Shown here: in pieces, positions 1-9,472 of the stretch | Position numbering within the stretch: the stretch's first letter is position 1 | Layout of the letters: each line of letters begins with the position of its first letter | From: [Clostridium] clostridioforme AGR2157 | GTDB taxonomy: Bacteria > Bacillota > Clostridia > Lachnospirales > Lachnospiraceae | Direction of reading: 5' to 3' | DNA: 64,000 nt | Assembly: GCF_000424325.1 (NCBI RefSeq) | Contig: NZ_AUJR01000006.1 | Coordinates: 62,001-126,000, forward strand | Notes under the pieces: model-generated | Seen by the model: the letters and a program-made list of their open reading frames with translations, nothing else | Told to the model about the DNA's origin: nothing | Databases searched by the model: none | Position numbers and translations under genes: made by a program

Positions 1-2
1 AA

Positions 3-122
3 GGGGAAGAAGAGATGGGCAGTGAATGGTTTAGCGGAGTGGGTGACATGGTGTTGAAGCTAGTGGTAAATTTCAGGAGTGCCCTGGAACTGATGCGCAT
101 GATCAGCATGATACAGCTGTAG
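3..122 (+). CDS. 3' end of an unidentified gene
   Basis: An open frame enters from the left edge and ends at a TAG, leaving about 39 codons. The visible tail is partly hydrophobic (MVLKLVVNF, MRMISMIQL). I do not recognise the family, and so short a piece could be a chance open frame. It lies 65 bases upstream of the next gene in the same direction, so it could belong to the same transcript. Confidence 0.3.
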   Translation, partial: GEEEMGSEWFSGVGDMVLKLVVNFRSALELMRMISMIQL

Positions 123-187
123 ACCAGGAGCGCGGAGCCTTCCGGCGCAATAAGCTCCGGCATATGATGATAAAGGAGGCGGACCGT

Positions 188-1435
188 ATGGGCGGTAAGA
201 TTCTGCGTGTACAGATGCTGGGTAAATTTACAATGCGTTATGGGGAGGACCGCATACTGTTTCATAAAACAGGCAATGCAAAATCCGTGCGTCTTCTTCA
301 GATGCTGCTGCTGTCCGGTGAGCAGGGCATTGCAAAAAGTGAGATCATGGATTTCCTCTATGGGTGGAGCGAGGTGACTGACGCGGGAAACCGCAATAAA
401 AATTTGAACAATCTATGCTACCGGCTCAAAGGACAGCTGGCGGCTTCCGGCCTTCCGGAGGAGGAATATGTGGTCATACAGGATGGGGTATGCAGTTGGA
501 AGAGCAGTTTTAAGGTTGAACTGGATGCAGCCTATTTTGAAACGCTGGTCCATAAGGCAGAGGGGAGCCAGGGCCGGGAACGGACCGCGCTGTTCCTTCA
601 GGCCAATCAGAGCTATTACGGAGAGCTGCTTCCCATGTACCAGTCCGATATGTGGTTCTATGAGAAGAGTGAGTCTTTTAAGCGCCTTTATGAAGAGACG
701 ATCCGGGAGTTGGAGCAGGCATTTAAAGCCGATAATGACTACCAGAACCTGCTGAAACTTTACACCAGGGCATCTGCGGTCTATCCCTTTGAGAATTGGC
801 AGACAGAGCAGATACGGTGCTGCCTGGAAATGTACCGGTATGAGGAAGCCATCGATATTTATAACAGGACCATGGAACTCTACGCAAGGGAGATGGGGAA
901 TCCTCCGGCGGAGGAGATGCAGAAGTGTTTTGAAGACCTGGAACTTTTTGAACGGAAGCACAAAAGAAGCATTCAGGCATGGCACACAACGGACCGGCAT
1001 TTTATGGGCAGGGAAGGGGATATCACCAGGGCCATATTTGAGGAAGGCATCATCACGGGGGCGTATTACTGTACCTATCCAAGCTTTATTGACTACTGCC
1101 GCCTGCTGCTTCGGGCCAGGGAGCGACATGACCTGAACCCGGTGCTGATGTTCCTTACTCTGGGTCAACAGGAAAAAAGAAGAGGGCAGGACAACCGCAT
1201 ATACCAGATGGAGCTGCTGAAAGACGTGATCGGCAGTTCCCTGAGAAAAGGGGATGCGTATACACGGTACGGAAACCGCCACTATATCCTCCTTCTCACC
1301 AGGATCAGCAAGGAATCCTGCAGCATTATATTTCAGCGGATCGAATCCGCCTACAATAAGGTACCGGGCAGCCGGGGAGAGCTGTGGTACCACGTGAACA
1401 TGACCCAGGAACTGGAAAAGAACATGCTGGAATAA
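188..1435 (+). CDS. BTAD-type transcriptional regulator with degenerate GGDEF-like domain
   Basis: A protein of about 415 residues. The N-terminal ~95 residues look like an OmpR-type winged helix (LRVQMLGKF, then NLNNLCYRLK), followed to about residue 255 by a helical repeat region typical of bacterial transcriptional activator (BTAD) domains, as in SARP-like regulators. The last ~135 residues resemble a GGDEF fold (LLKDVIGSSLRKGDAYTRYG, then HYILLL), but the signature loop reads YGNRHY, so diguanylate cyclase activity is unlikely. Earlier in-frame ATGs exist at 164 and 167. I chose 188 because AAAGGAGG ends 8 bases before it. A terminator separates it from the surface operon downstream, which it probably controls (inference from position). 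Confidence 0.82.
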   Translation: MGGKILRVQMLGKFTMRYGEDRILFHKTGNAKSVRLLQMLLLSGEQGIAKSEIMDFLYGWSEVTDAGNRNKNLNNLCYRLKGQLAASGLPEEEYVVIQDGVCSWKSSFKVELDAAYFETLVHKAEGSQGRERTALFLQANQSYYGELLPMYQSDMWFYEKSESFKRLYEETIRELEQAFKADNDYQNLLKLYTRASAVYPFENWQTEQIRCCLEMYRYEEAIDIYNRTMELYAREMGNPPAEEMQKCFEDLELFERKHKRSIQAWHTTDRHFMGREGDITRAIFEEGIITGAYYCTYPSFIDYCRLLLRARERHDLNPVLMFLTLGQQEKRRGQDNRIYQMELLKDVIGSSLRKGDAYTRYGNRHYILLLTRISKESCSIIFQRIESAYNKVPGSRGELWYHVNMTQELEKNMLE

Positions 1436-1440
1436 AACTT

Positions 1441-1470
1441 ATATCGCCATTGCAATGTGGCGATATTTTT
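1441..1470 (+). terminator. Rho-independent terminator after the BTAD regulator
   Basis: Perfect 9-bp inverted repeat ATATCGCCA / TGGCGATAT around an 8-base loop, followed by TTTT. It starts five bases after the stop codon. In the 150 bases between here and the giant surface gene I see no convincing promoter with both -35 and -10 boxes. Confidence 0.85.
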
Positions 1471-1624
1471 GAGCCGTATATAGAAAAATGGGAAAATGCA
1501 CCAGATGTGGCAGGTTGCAGGATACCCCCTTTGATAAAATTAACATTATGGAAAGATCACTTTGTCCATTAAGGGTAATATTAAGGAAAATATAAGAGTT
1601 TGCAAAACATACAGGAGGTAAATG

Positions 1625-4600
1625 ATGAATCGGAGATTGAAAGCGGGCTGGAAGAGGATAACGTCTGTTTTTTTGGCGTTTACCATTGTAAGCATACTGA
1701 TACTGGGCAATTCCGGGATTGCATTTGCCGAAGGATATGACGACAGGTTTTACCGGGAGGAGACGGATCTGTCGGAGCTTGGCGATTTTTCCAAGGCCAC
1801 GGTCAGCAATGCCAGCTTCAGAAATACAAAAAAGGATGATGTTGTTATCAGCATATTCTCAGAAGAGGGGGATTATCGTTCCGGAGGTCTGGTTACCCTG
1901 GATGTACACCTTAAGAATGAGACGGGAACCATGATCACAGATGGCTCCCTGACATATAGCGCCAAGGGAATTCAGGAGGGTTCGGCGGAGTTTCTTCTTT
2001 TGGAGGAATCAGGAGAGGATGAGTTTGATGCCGGCATACCGGACAATGGTATTTTGGATGATGGAGCACCGGAAAATGATATGCTGGATAATGAAACACC
2101 GGAAACGGGTATGCCGCAGGAGCGTGACCAAGATGAAGGTCTGGCTGGAGAAGACTCCGGTGAAAGTGAGGAGCGCAGGGAAAGTCAGGTTGAGATCATA
2201 CCTGAGGATACGTTAACGGATCAGGGTATTCCGGAAGAGGAGGATAGCACAGAGGGACTGGAGCGGATTGAAGGGATCGAACTGGTTCCCGGACAGATTT
2301 ATTCAGTATGTTTTACATTTGCCATTGATGAAGATATTGAGGGGGTACGGAACCAGCAGGTAAAGTTCCAGTTTAACGGAAAAGGTGAAGAAAGAAGAAT
2401 ACGTGTCCGCGAGAGTTTTTTATATACGGTCAATTATCTGAACATAGATTCGGTTGAATTTCATGATGGAAACCGTATAGGAACAGGTGAAACGGTCACC
2501 ATGGGAATCCATGCAGCCATGTTTGATTTTGACGCAATTCTGGAGGATTCCTTTAAGGATGTGGCAGATGCTGCGCCTGCTACACCGTCAGTGGCTGTTC
2601 CAATCGTTCCACCGGCTACGCCATCTGAAGCATTGCCGGCCACACCGTCGCAGGCCCGGCCGGATATATCTTCAAAGCCGGTACCAGAGACGCCGGAAGT
2701 AGATCAGGGCATACCGCAGGAAGCTGAGTCCCAGGCGCCCACGGAGGCAGTTGCAACAGAACCAGAGGAAAACGTGACTCAGGTACCCACAGAATCGTCA
2801 CCAGCTGATCCGGAGGAACAGGCACCCACAGAGGCAGTGCCAGCAGATCCAGAGAAAACCACTGCCCAGGCGTCAGCCGAAGCAGCACCTACGGAAGCAG
2901 CAGCCACAGAAGCAGCATCCACCATGTCATCAGAACCCGTCCAAGAGGTTTCAACAGAGACAGGAGTGACAGAGCATGACCAACGTGAAAAAATGGGGTC
3001 TGAATCCATAGTTAAAATTGAAACAAAGTTGGAAGAACCGGTATCAAGCGCCCAACCGGAAGACAAGACTGATAAGACCGGAAACGAGGTGACTGACAAT
3101 GACGCAACCGGCGATGATGCGACTGACAATGACGCAACCGGCGATGATGCGACTGACGATGACACAGCCGGCGATGATGCAGCTGACGATGGCGCAGCCG
3201 GCGGTGACACGATTGAGAGCAATACGATCCAGAGCGCCCCAAATGAGAGCGATCCGTCAGGAGGACGTAAAGACACAGCTGCGGAAGATGCCAGGGAAAC
3301 TCAGGAAGATGCAGATGAGGAGGAAAGCGAAGATTATACGGTAGACCTTGGAAAAGTAAATTACAGGATTGAAATGTATAACGCCAAGTTAAATAGCTTT
3401 AAGGTGAGAAAGGCATTGGTGGATGATGTAAGGGAGAATATGCTGATCTGTTCCTTCCGCGTGTCCGGGGATGTGAACCCTGGGATCTACTTTGGCAAGA
3501 TCACCCAGGAGAGCAGGGTAAAAGGAAAGACCTGTAAATCCACCCAGGGATTCTCACTGATCGTAACAGGTGATGGGGAGATCTCCCTGGAAGACCAGAT
3601 TGGGGATGCTGCTGTAACGGTCAGCGGGCCAGTGGATTCCTTCCCTGAGGCAGACCAGCTGGCTGTGAGAGTCTCCGAAGTAGAGCAGGCTCAGATGACC
3701 CAGGTGGATGAAGCACTGGAGAAAAAGTCTCAGGAAGAGGGGATCTCCATTCAATCCTACAAAGCCCTGGATATTAAGCTCTACGCGGATGGCGTCGAGG
3801 CTGAACCGGTAGGCCCCATCAATGTAGCCTTTAAAAACCTGGAGCTGGAAAAACGTGATCCTGCGGCTGCGTCTGACGCGCTGCCTGATGCACCGGCCGC
3901 TGTCCAGACGCTGTCCCAGCAGGAGGAAACGGCAGATCCCAGCGAACGGATCCAATCCGGGGGAGAGGAAATCAAAGTCTATCATCTGGATGAAACGCAG
4001 GTTGTGGCAAATGAGATGAACAGCACGGTGGCATCTGACGGAACAGTGGTTATGGAGACAGACCACTTTTCCATATACATTGTGGTCAATGTGCCGGAAG
4101 TAAAAGAAGTGCCTGTGACAGTGGAACACTGGGCACAGTTGGATCAGATGACCTTTGACAGTAATGGGAAAATAAAAGAATCCGTCTCCGGGAACAGGCT
4201 GTATCCGGGAGCCCAGAGCGGAAGCACGTATGCAAAGCAGGAGGTAAAGATATACAGCGATGATAACCTGACCCTGCCCAATGGATCAGGCACAGGGGTG
4301 GATTATTCAATTGCGGTTTCCAACTGGAGTAAGGTTGCTTTGGGCGGTAATTATACGGTGAAAAGTGTGACCATAACCAATGCAAACTACCCCAATGGAC
4401 AGACCTTTACGGAAAATGCAGCAGACCAGAAGATCTATCTCGCTGCCACCAACAATAAGATAAAAATCAACTATGTGCCTACTTCAGGCACCATAAAGGG
4501 ATATACGGGTTTCCACGATTACAATGTTACGGTGGAGGGAAAGACCACGGATGGGAACCATGGAACCCTTAATACCAGCAAGGTGGGAATAAACAATACC

Positions 4601-6964
4601 TCCCTGGGCAGCAGTACCACCCGTATCGGAGTGGGGATCGGAGGGACCGGTCAGGCACAGATACGCCATGGTTATACAGGCGCACCAAACAAGGCAGGTT
4701 CCGTGGTGACAGGGATTCCCCAAGGAACCCTGGCCGCGGACAATATGATTAAGTTTAATTATCAGGATCCGGGCCTTTTTGCAACCCGGGACATTACCAC
4801 CAGTGAAACATATAAGGACGGCAAGAAGGTAACCTATTATGCCAAGAAATACCTGCCAAACTATCAGCTGGGCTTTGAACGCCAGGGGGATACCTATACG
4901 CTGAAATCCGTATACGACAGTTCGGGAAAAACACTTTCAAAAAACCTGGATCAGATCGTCTATACATGTAACAGCTGGAACGGATCCAAGAAACTTTATT
5001 CCAACCTGTTCTGGCCTTTGGACAGTGTCAGTTACAACAACGCGGTTAACGGAAAAAACAGGGATCCTCTGTTTGGCTATAACCATTACGGGTTCCCTCA
5101 AAATGATGAGGATGTGAACAACAAGGGGATCACCCACAACTGGTTTTTCGGAATGCGCTATGACTTTGAGTTTGTCCTGGGAGATTACACAGGGCCCATG
5201 GACTACTATTTCAGGGGAGATGATGATTTCTGGCTGTATGTGGACGGCAATCTGGTAAGTGACGTTGATCTGGGAGGAATCCATTCCGCGGAGGGCTCCT
5301 ATGTGGATCTGAAGTCATGGATGCAGAACAAGGGTCTCCTAAGCGATAAAAACCAGAAGCATACCATGTCGGTCTTCTTTATAGAGAGAGGAGGAACCGG
5401 TTCCTGCTGTTACATGAAATTCACACTTCCAAGCATCACATCAATTCCAACCCCGGAATCCGAGACGGTTTCCCGTACGGTCCAGAAGCTGTGGCTGGAT
5501 GGAAACAATGAGGATAAGAAACGGCCCGAATATATCTATGTCCAGCTGAAACAAAATGGCGCTTCCTACGGAAGTGCGGTCAGGCTGGAGGCCTCCAATG
5601 GCTGGAAGTATACGTGGGATAACCTGCCCAAATATAAGGAAGTGAATTCAGATGAGGAGCATGTTTATACCGTAGAGGAAGTCGGAACAATTGTTGGTTA
5701 TACATCAAGTGTCAATGGGATGACCATCACTAATACCCGGCTCACGGATATCAATGTGAGGAAACAGTGGGTTGGAGGTGCCGGAGAGGGTTCTGTTCAG
5801 GTGGGATTGTTTAAGGACGGAAGTAAAAGGACAGGAGACATTATCACACTGGACAGCTCCAACAACTGGTCCGGCGCATGGCAGAACCTGCCGGGGTATG
5901 ACTCCGGAGGGTCAAAGATCAATTATGTTCCCTATGAGGTAGACTCTTCCGGTAACAAGGTGGAAGCCGGCAGCACGGTGCAGATTGGGGAGGGACAATA
6001 TATTGTCACTTACAGCAGTGATCACTCTGTGATAACCAATACTTATAATCAGAAGGACCTGACAGTGAAAAAAGTATGGGTGGATTATGAAAATACCTAC
6101 CATACGCGGCCTGAGATATTGGAGGTCCAGCTGTATCAGAATGAGGCAGCCTATGGCGGACCTGTAAAACTCAGTGATGCCAACCAATGGACAGCAGATT
6201 GGAAAAACCTGCCTGTAAAAGCGGATGGAAGCTCCCCGCCATATGTTTACACGGTGAGAGAGCTGGACCGGACGGGACGGCCCATAGAGGATGGCAGTAC
6301 GGCAGTACTGTCCTCCGGATACTCCTACACAGCATCCTATGATTCCAGCGGTACGGGTACTTCCGCCAATCCGTTTAGAATAACCAATACCCTTTTGGCG
6401 GCAAAGCTGAGGATCAAAAAGACAGTGGAACAGAACGGACTTGAAAATGAGCCCATTGATCCCACCTATAAATTCGTGATACAGGTCCTGGACAGTAAAG
6501 GAACTGTCTATACGCAGACAGCTCTTGGAAATGGAGAGGAAAGCGGGGCAATCCTTGTAATTCCGCCGGAGGAAGGCCAGATCTTTTCCATTGCGGAGAT
6601 AGTGCCCATGGAATACACCATGACACATATGGAAAGCCAGCCGGCAGGTGCGCTCTCAGAAACTGACAATGGGGATAAAGTTACAGTGAAACCAGGGGAC
6701 GATATCCTGGTCATCCTTACAAACACCCCTGATCACGAGAGCTATTTCCATCACACCGCATCAGTCACAAATGTAAAGGGATTTTCAAATGGGGAGGGAT
6801 CGGATTTCAGGCCGGAGAACCCGTTTACAGAATATCATGGAAGTGACAATCCGCAGTATATGGCATCGGCCTTTACCTCGGACTGCATCATGGCGTTTGT
6901 TGAGGACAAAGGTGTAGCGCGCGGCCAGAGAAAGCTGGAGAAAGGAGATGATCTTTATGGATAA
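1625..6964 (+). CDS. Giant secreted fibro-slime / Cna-B repeat surface protein
   Basis: About 1779 residues. A Sec signal peptide covers residues 1-36 (hydrophobic core VFLAFTIVSILIL, probable cut after AFA). Next come a Glu/Asp- and Pro/Thr-rich region and, at about 490-530, an acidic 10-residue repeat. A fibro-slime/PA14-like domain lies around 1165-1275 (YFRGDDDFWLYVDG, FFIERGG). Three Cna-B-like beta domains (about 1285-1590) and a fourth related domain (about 1593-1703) follow, each ending in an ITNT-like strand. There is no LPXTG signal or C-terminal membrane helix; the protein ends in a charged tail. AGGAGG lies 6 bases before the ATG at 1625; an adjacent ATG at 1622 is possible. It overlaps the next gene by 8 bases, so it belongs to the fibre operon. 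A role in adhesion or matrix is inferred. Confidence 0.85.
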   Translation: MNRRLKAGWKRITSVFLAFTIVSILILGNSGIAFAEGYDDRFYREETDLSELGDFSKATVSNASFRNTKKDDVVISIFSEEGDYRSGGLVTLDVHLKNETGTMITDGSLTYSAKGIQEGSAEFLLLEESGEDEFDAGIPDNGILDDGAPENDMLDNETPETGMPQERDQDEGLAGEDSGESEERRESQVEIIPEDTLTDQGIPEEEDSTEGLERIEGIELVPGQIYSVCFTFAIDEDIEGVRNQQVKFQFNGKGEERRIRVRESFLYTVNYLNIDSVEFHDGNRIGTGETVTMGIHAAMFDFDAILEDSFKDVADAAPATPSVAVPIVPPATPSEALPATPSQARPDISSKPVPETPEVDQGIPQEAESQAPTEAVATEPEENVTQVPTESSPADPEEQAPTEAVPADPEKTTAQASAEAAPTEAAATEAASTMSSEPVQEVSTETGVTEHDQREKMGSESIVKIETKLEEPVSSAQPEDKTDKTGNEVTDNDATGDDATDNDATGDDATDDDTAGDDAADDGAAGGDTIESNTIQSAPNESDPSGGRKDTAAEDARETQEDADEEESEDYTVDLGKVNYRIEMYNAKLNSFKVRKALVDDVRENMLICSFRVSGDVNPGIYFGKITQESRVKGKTCKSTQGFSLIVTGDGEISLEDQIGDAAVTVSGPVDSFPEADQLAVRVSEVEQAQMTQVDEALEKKSQEEGISIQSYKALDIKLYADGVEAEPVGPINVAFKNLELEKRDPAAASDALPDAPAAVQTLSQQEETADPSERIQSGGEEIKVYHLDETQVVANEMNSTVASDGTVVMETDHFSIYIVVNVPEVKEVPVTVEHWAQLDQMTFDSNGKIKESVSGNRLYPGAQSGSTYAKQEVKIYSDDNLTLPNGSGTGVDYSIAVSNWSKVALGGNYTVKSVTITNANYPNGQTFTENAADQKIYLAATNNKIKINYVPTSGTIKGYTGFHDYNVTVEGKTTDGNHGTLNTSKVGINNTSLGSSTTRIGVGIGGTGQAQIRHGYTGAPNKAGSVVTGIPQGTLAADNMIKFNYQDPGLFATRDITTSETYKDGKKVTYYAKKYLPNYQLGFERQGDTYTLKSVYDSSGKTLSKNLDQIVYTCNSWNGSKKLYSNLFWPLDSVSYNNAVNGKNRDPLFGYNHYGFPQNDEDVNNKGITHNWFFGMRYDFEFVLGDYTGPMDYYFRGDDDFWLYVDGNLVSDVDLGGIHSAEGSYVDLKSWMQNKGLLSDKNQKHTMSVFFIERGGTGSCCYMKFTLPSITSIPTPESETVSRTVQKLWLDGNNEDKKRPEYIYVQLKQNGASYGSAVRLEASNGWKYTWDNLPKYKEVNSDEEHVYTVEEVGTIVGYTSSVNGMTITNTRLTDINVRKQWVGGAGEGSVQVGLFKDGSKRTGDIITLDSSNNWSGAWQNLPGYDSGGSKINYVPYEVDSSGNKVEAGSTVQIGEGQYIVTYSSDHSVITNTYNQKDLTVKKVWVDYENTYHTRPEILEVQLYQNEAAYGGPVKLSDANQWTADWKNLPVKADGSSPPYVYTVRELDRTGRPIEDGSTAVLSSGYSYTASYDSSGTGTSANPFRITNTLLAAKLRIKKTVEQNGLENEPIDPTYKFVIQVLDSKGTVYTQTALGNGEESGAILVIPPEEGQIFSIAEIVPMEYTMTHMESQPAGALSETDNGDKVTVKPGDDILVILTNTPDHESYFHHTASVTNVKGFSNGEGSDFRPENPFTEYHGSDNPQYMASAFTSDCIMAFVEDKGVARGQRKLEKGDDLYG
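3091..3210 (+). repeat. 30-bp tandem repeat inside the giant surface gene
   Basis: Four head-to-tail 30-bp units encode a 10-residue acidic repeat. The first two (3091-3120 and 3121-3150) are identical and the last two are diverged. The length is a multiple of three, so copy-number change would keep the frame. Confidence 0.9.
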
Positions 6965-7616
6965 AAGAAAGGTCTTATCCAGGCTGCTGCCAATGATCGT
7001 GCTGGTATCCGTATCCATTGCCGCCGGGGTAACAGGCGCCACGGTTATCCACTCCATGCAGCTGGAAAATCCCATAAAGACGCCTGTGGTAGAGGGAGGG
7101 ATAACAGAAAACCTGGACCAGGGGGCGAAGGAGGTTTCTTTTACCAATAATGGGGAGGCGGATGTATTTTTAAGAGTTGCATTTGCACAGTCATGGGTTG
7201 CACATGATGGTACAGTGCTCCCTAATAATATAGTAGATGCATCCGGTCAGGCTTTGCCCGTGGCTGTTCCCAGCCTTTCATTGGACGGCAATTGGGAAGG
7301 CGGGGAGGATGGGTGGTATTACTACAAAAAGGTGCTTCCCGGTTCCGCATCAGGCATGCAGGACCGCAGTACGGAAAAGCTGGTCCGGGGCGTGGATTTT
7401 ATGGATCTGACAGGGATAGAGGATCAGCGGTATAAAAATGCAGAGTATAAATTCCATTTTACGATGGAGATCGTGCAGTCCAGCGATGACTGGAATGTCA
7501 GCAGGAAGGCAGTGCAGCGGCTTTTTGACAGGGACATTTCAGTGATGCCGGATAACTGGGACGGAGATAAATATGGATGCAGTATTAACTGGAATGTTGA
7601 TTCCGGAAAAAATTAG
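6957..7616 (+). CDS. TasA/CalY-like SipW-dependent fibre subunit 1
   Basis: About 219 residues. The N-terminus is basic and then hydrophobic (LLPMIVLVSVSIAAGVTGAT), followed by LENPIKT, where related proteins carry the SipW-type cleavage region. The mature part shares with its neighbours the strand pattern FTNNGEADVFLRVAF and the block GWYYYKKVLPG. TasA/CalY family proteins are exported, trimmed by SipW and polymerise into extracellular fibres in Bacillus. In-frame ATGs occur at 6948 and 6957; I chose 6957 because AAGGAG ends 9 bases upstream. Its start lies inside the end of the giant gene, so translation is probably coupled. Confidence 0.75.
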   Translation: MDKRKVLSRLLPMIVLVSVSIAAGVTGATVIHSMQLENPIKTPVVEGGITENLDQGAKEVSFTNNGEADVFLRVAFAQSWVAHDGTVLPNNIVDASGQALPVAVPSLSLDGNWEGGEDGWYYYKKVLPGSASGMQDRSTEKLVRGVDFMDLTGIEDQRYKNAEYKFHFTMEIVQSSDDWNVSRKAVQRLFDRDISVMPDNWDGDKYGCSINWNVDSGKN

Positions 7617-7628
7617 GAGGTGGTTGTT

Positions 7629-8372
7629 TTGAAAGGATTAGAGATCCATACATGGCTGAAAAACAAAAAGACAGCCTGTCTCCTGATACTGGTCATATTG
7701 CTCCTGTCATTTGCAGTCACATTGGCATATTACAGTGATATCCTGACCCTGGCCAATCCCCTGGGAACTTCCCACAGCGGGGCGGCCATGGTGGAAAGTT
7801 TTGACCCGGAGAGTTCGTTCCTGCCCGGGGAGACAGTGATTAAAAAAGTTTCGTTTCAAAACACAGGTAAAATGGACCTGTTCCTGCGTGTCGAAGTACC
7901 TCCCCAGGAGAACTGGTACCGGAAGGGGCAGGGGAGCAGCCCGCCTGTTATCCTTGAAAAAGAAGCTGGCTATGACACGGATCATGTGATCAAACATTGG
8001 AATCCGGGAGTCTGGGTCGATCCCGGCCAAACAGAGGGAAATGTAGATTATATGAACATGGAGACTGAGTTCTGGTCAAAGTCATACACGGATAGGAACG
8101 GAAAGAGCTACCGGTATTATAAACAGATCCTTCCGGCAGGGGAAACCACGGACTGTATCCTTGAGAGCATCAGCCTGAGCGATGAAGTGTCAAATGACCG
8201 GCATGACGTGGATTACAGCGATAAGATTTATAAACTGACCTTCCATGCAGAGGCGGTTCCTGTTGAGGAACATGATTCGGCCGTGGGGGTACAGTCACAG
8301 TGGAATATGGTGGTTCAGGAAGACAGCAGTGGTGTACTGACATGGAGTCAGGGCAGCCGGGCCGGTGAATGA
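7629..8372 (+). CDS. TasA/CalY-like SipW-dependent fibre subunit 2
   Basis: About 247 residues. It has a basic N-terminus (KNKK), a hydrophobic segment (ACLLILVILLLSFAVTLAYY) and then LTLANPLGTSHS, the layout of a SipW-type signal. The mature part has VSFQNTGKMDLFLRVEVP and YRYYKQILPAGE, shared with the other subunits. A GTG at 7620 overlaps the AGGAGG at 7615-7620, so I take the TTG at 7629, 8 bases after that site, as the start. It follows subunit 1 by 12 bases and the next gene begins 17 bases after it, so all are one operon. Confidence 0.72.
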   Translation: MKGLEIHTWLKNKKTACLLILVILLLSFAVTLAYYSDILTLANPLGTSHSGAAMVESFDPESSFLPGETVIKKVSFQNTGKMDLFLRVEVPPQENWYRKGQGSSPPVILEKEAGYDTDHVIKHWNPGVWVDPGQTEGNVDYMNMETEFWSKSYTDRNGKSYRYYKQILPAGETTDCILESISLSDEVSNDRHDVDYSDKIYKLTFHAEAVPVEEHDSAVGVQSQWNMVVQEDSSGVLTWSQGSRAGE

Positions 8373-8389
8373 TACAGGAGGACAGGAGA

Positions 8390-9355
8390 ATGAGAATAAA
8401 CGGAAAAGTCATAGCAGCGGCCGCAATGCTGGCAGTGGCCGGGCTCGGCGGGACATTTGCTTACTTTAACCAGACTCTGACAGCCGCCAACATATTTGAC
8501 ACAGGGAAATATGATACGGAACTGGTTGAAGAGTTTAAGCCTTCGGAGGGCGAGAACTGGGGGCCTGGAACCAGTGTGAACAAGGATGTGACGGTCCGCA
8601 ACACAGGCACCCTTCCCGTGGTGGTGCGGGTGAAATTCCAGGAAAAGTGGGTCAGGGGACAGGAGGAATTCTATTTTACAGACACCTCTCTGGAAAAGGA
8701 GCGGCCGGCTGCCATTGGAAGCCCATCCAATGCCAACAATGCATTTGAGAACGTTTACCAGGGTGACCCGGAAGACGGCATTGCCAATCCTGACGCGGAT
8801 GACTCAGTGGTATTTAAGAGCATGGCGCCGGATGGCGGCTGGGTTTATAATCCGGCGGACGGATATTATTACTATATGTATGTCCTTCCCGGGGCAGTAG
8901 AGAAGGAGGATGGCAGCCAGGACATTGCGGAGACAACCAAGCTCCTCGATGGCGTGACCCTGGCGGAAAATGTGGATATGGGTTCATACAAGGAGACCCG
9001 GTATTATGCCACCACGGGTCAAAGGCCGGAGAATGAAAGCGGCGACTGGGTGGAATTCGCCACGGCCAGCAATGCATCCAGCCCTCTTGGATATGATTAC
9101 ATTTCCACCAGGGAAATGAATGAGCGCCTGAAGGCGGATGGAAGCCAGATAACCTTTATGAAATCAGTCACTGATCTCAGGGATGCCAAGCTGGCAGGGT
9201 ACAGTGGCGCTGATTATACACTGGTGGTGGCAGCCCAGACCGTACAGGCAACGGACCAGGCCGTTAACACAGTATTTGGAAATGGCGGTGTCTTTGATTT
9301 TAAGCAGCTTGGATGCGATTGGAAGCTGATCAGCGAGTCAGAGATCCAGAAGTAA
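8390..9355 (+). CDS. TasA/CalY-like SipW-dependent fibre subunit 3
   Basis: About 321 residues. The N-terminus GGTFAYFNQTLTAANIFDTG is a close match to the TasA/CalY signal and early mature region. It continues with VRNTGTLPVVVRVKF, then GYYYYMYVLPGA and, near the end, a YTLVV...VQATDQAV block. That last block recurs in subunit 4 and in the wall-anchored subunit, suggesting one conserved fold. The ATG at 8390 has AGGAGG ending 8 bases upstream; an ATG at 8369 has no such site. Expected to be secreted, cut by the SipW peptidase of this operon, and assembled outside the cell (inference from family). Confidence 0.8.
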   Translation: MRINGKVIAAAAMLAVAGLGGTFAYFNQTLTAANIFDTGKYDTELVEEFKPSEGENWGPGTSVNKDVTVRNTGTLPVVVRVKFQEKWVRGQEEFYFTDTSLEKERPAAIGSPSNANNAFENVYQGDPEDGIANPDADDSVVFKSMAPDGGWVYNPADGYYYYMYVLPGAVEKEDGSQDIAETTKLLDGVTLAENVDMGSYKETRYYATTGQRPENESGDWVEFATASNASSPLGYDYISTREMNERLKADGSQITFMKSVTDLRDAKLAGYSGADYTLVVAAQTVQATDQAVNTVFGNGGVFDFKQLGCDWKLISESEIQK

Positions 9356-9472
9356 GTTCAGTTGTCCAAAAGAGAATGATTAAACAGGTTATTACCGCCT
9401 ATGTTTTTTAGATGGACGGACCAATATAACAAAATGGAAGCATTATAATATGAAAAAGCAGGAGGAAAAGAC

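Noticed and set aside
413-1393. 326-codon minus-strand open frame opposite the BTAD regulator
   Set aside because: Shadow of the plus-strand gene; its sequence has no protein-like domain and no ribosome site.
1384-1572. 62-codon open frame across the end of the BTAD gene
   Set aside because: Overlaps the gene and its terminator; no ribosome site.
2779-3276. Long minus-strand open frame opposite the acidic repeat
   Set aside because: Its Ser/Val/Ala repeats are the mirror of the plus-strand acidic repeat; no ribosome site and the plus-strand gene is clearly real.
9444-9449. TATAAT before fibre subunit 4
   Set aside because: Perfect -10 box, but no -35 at the right distance and it lies only about 11 bases before the ribosome site; not listed as a promoter.
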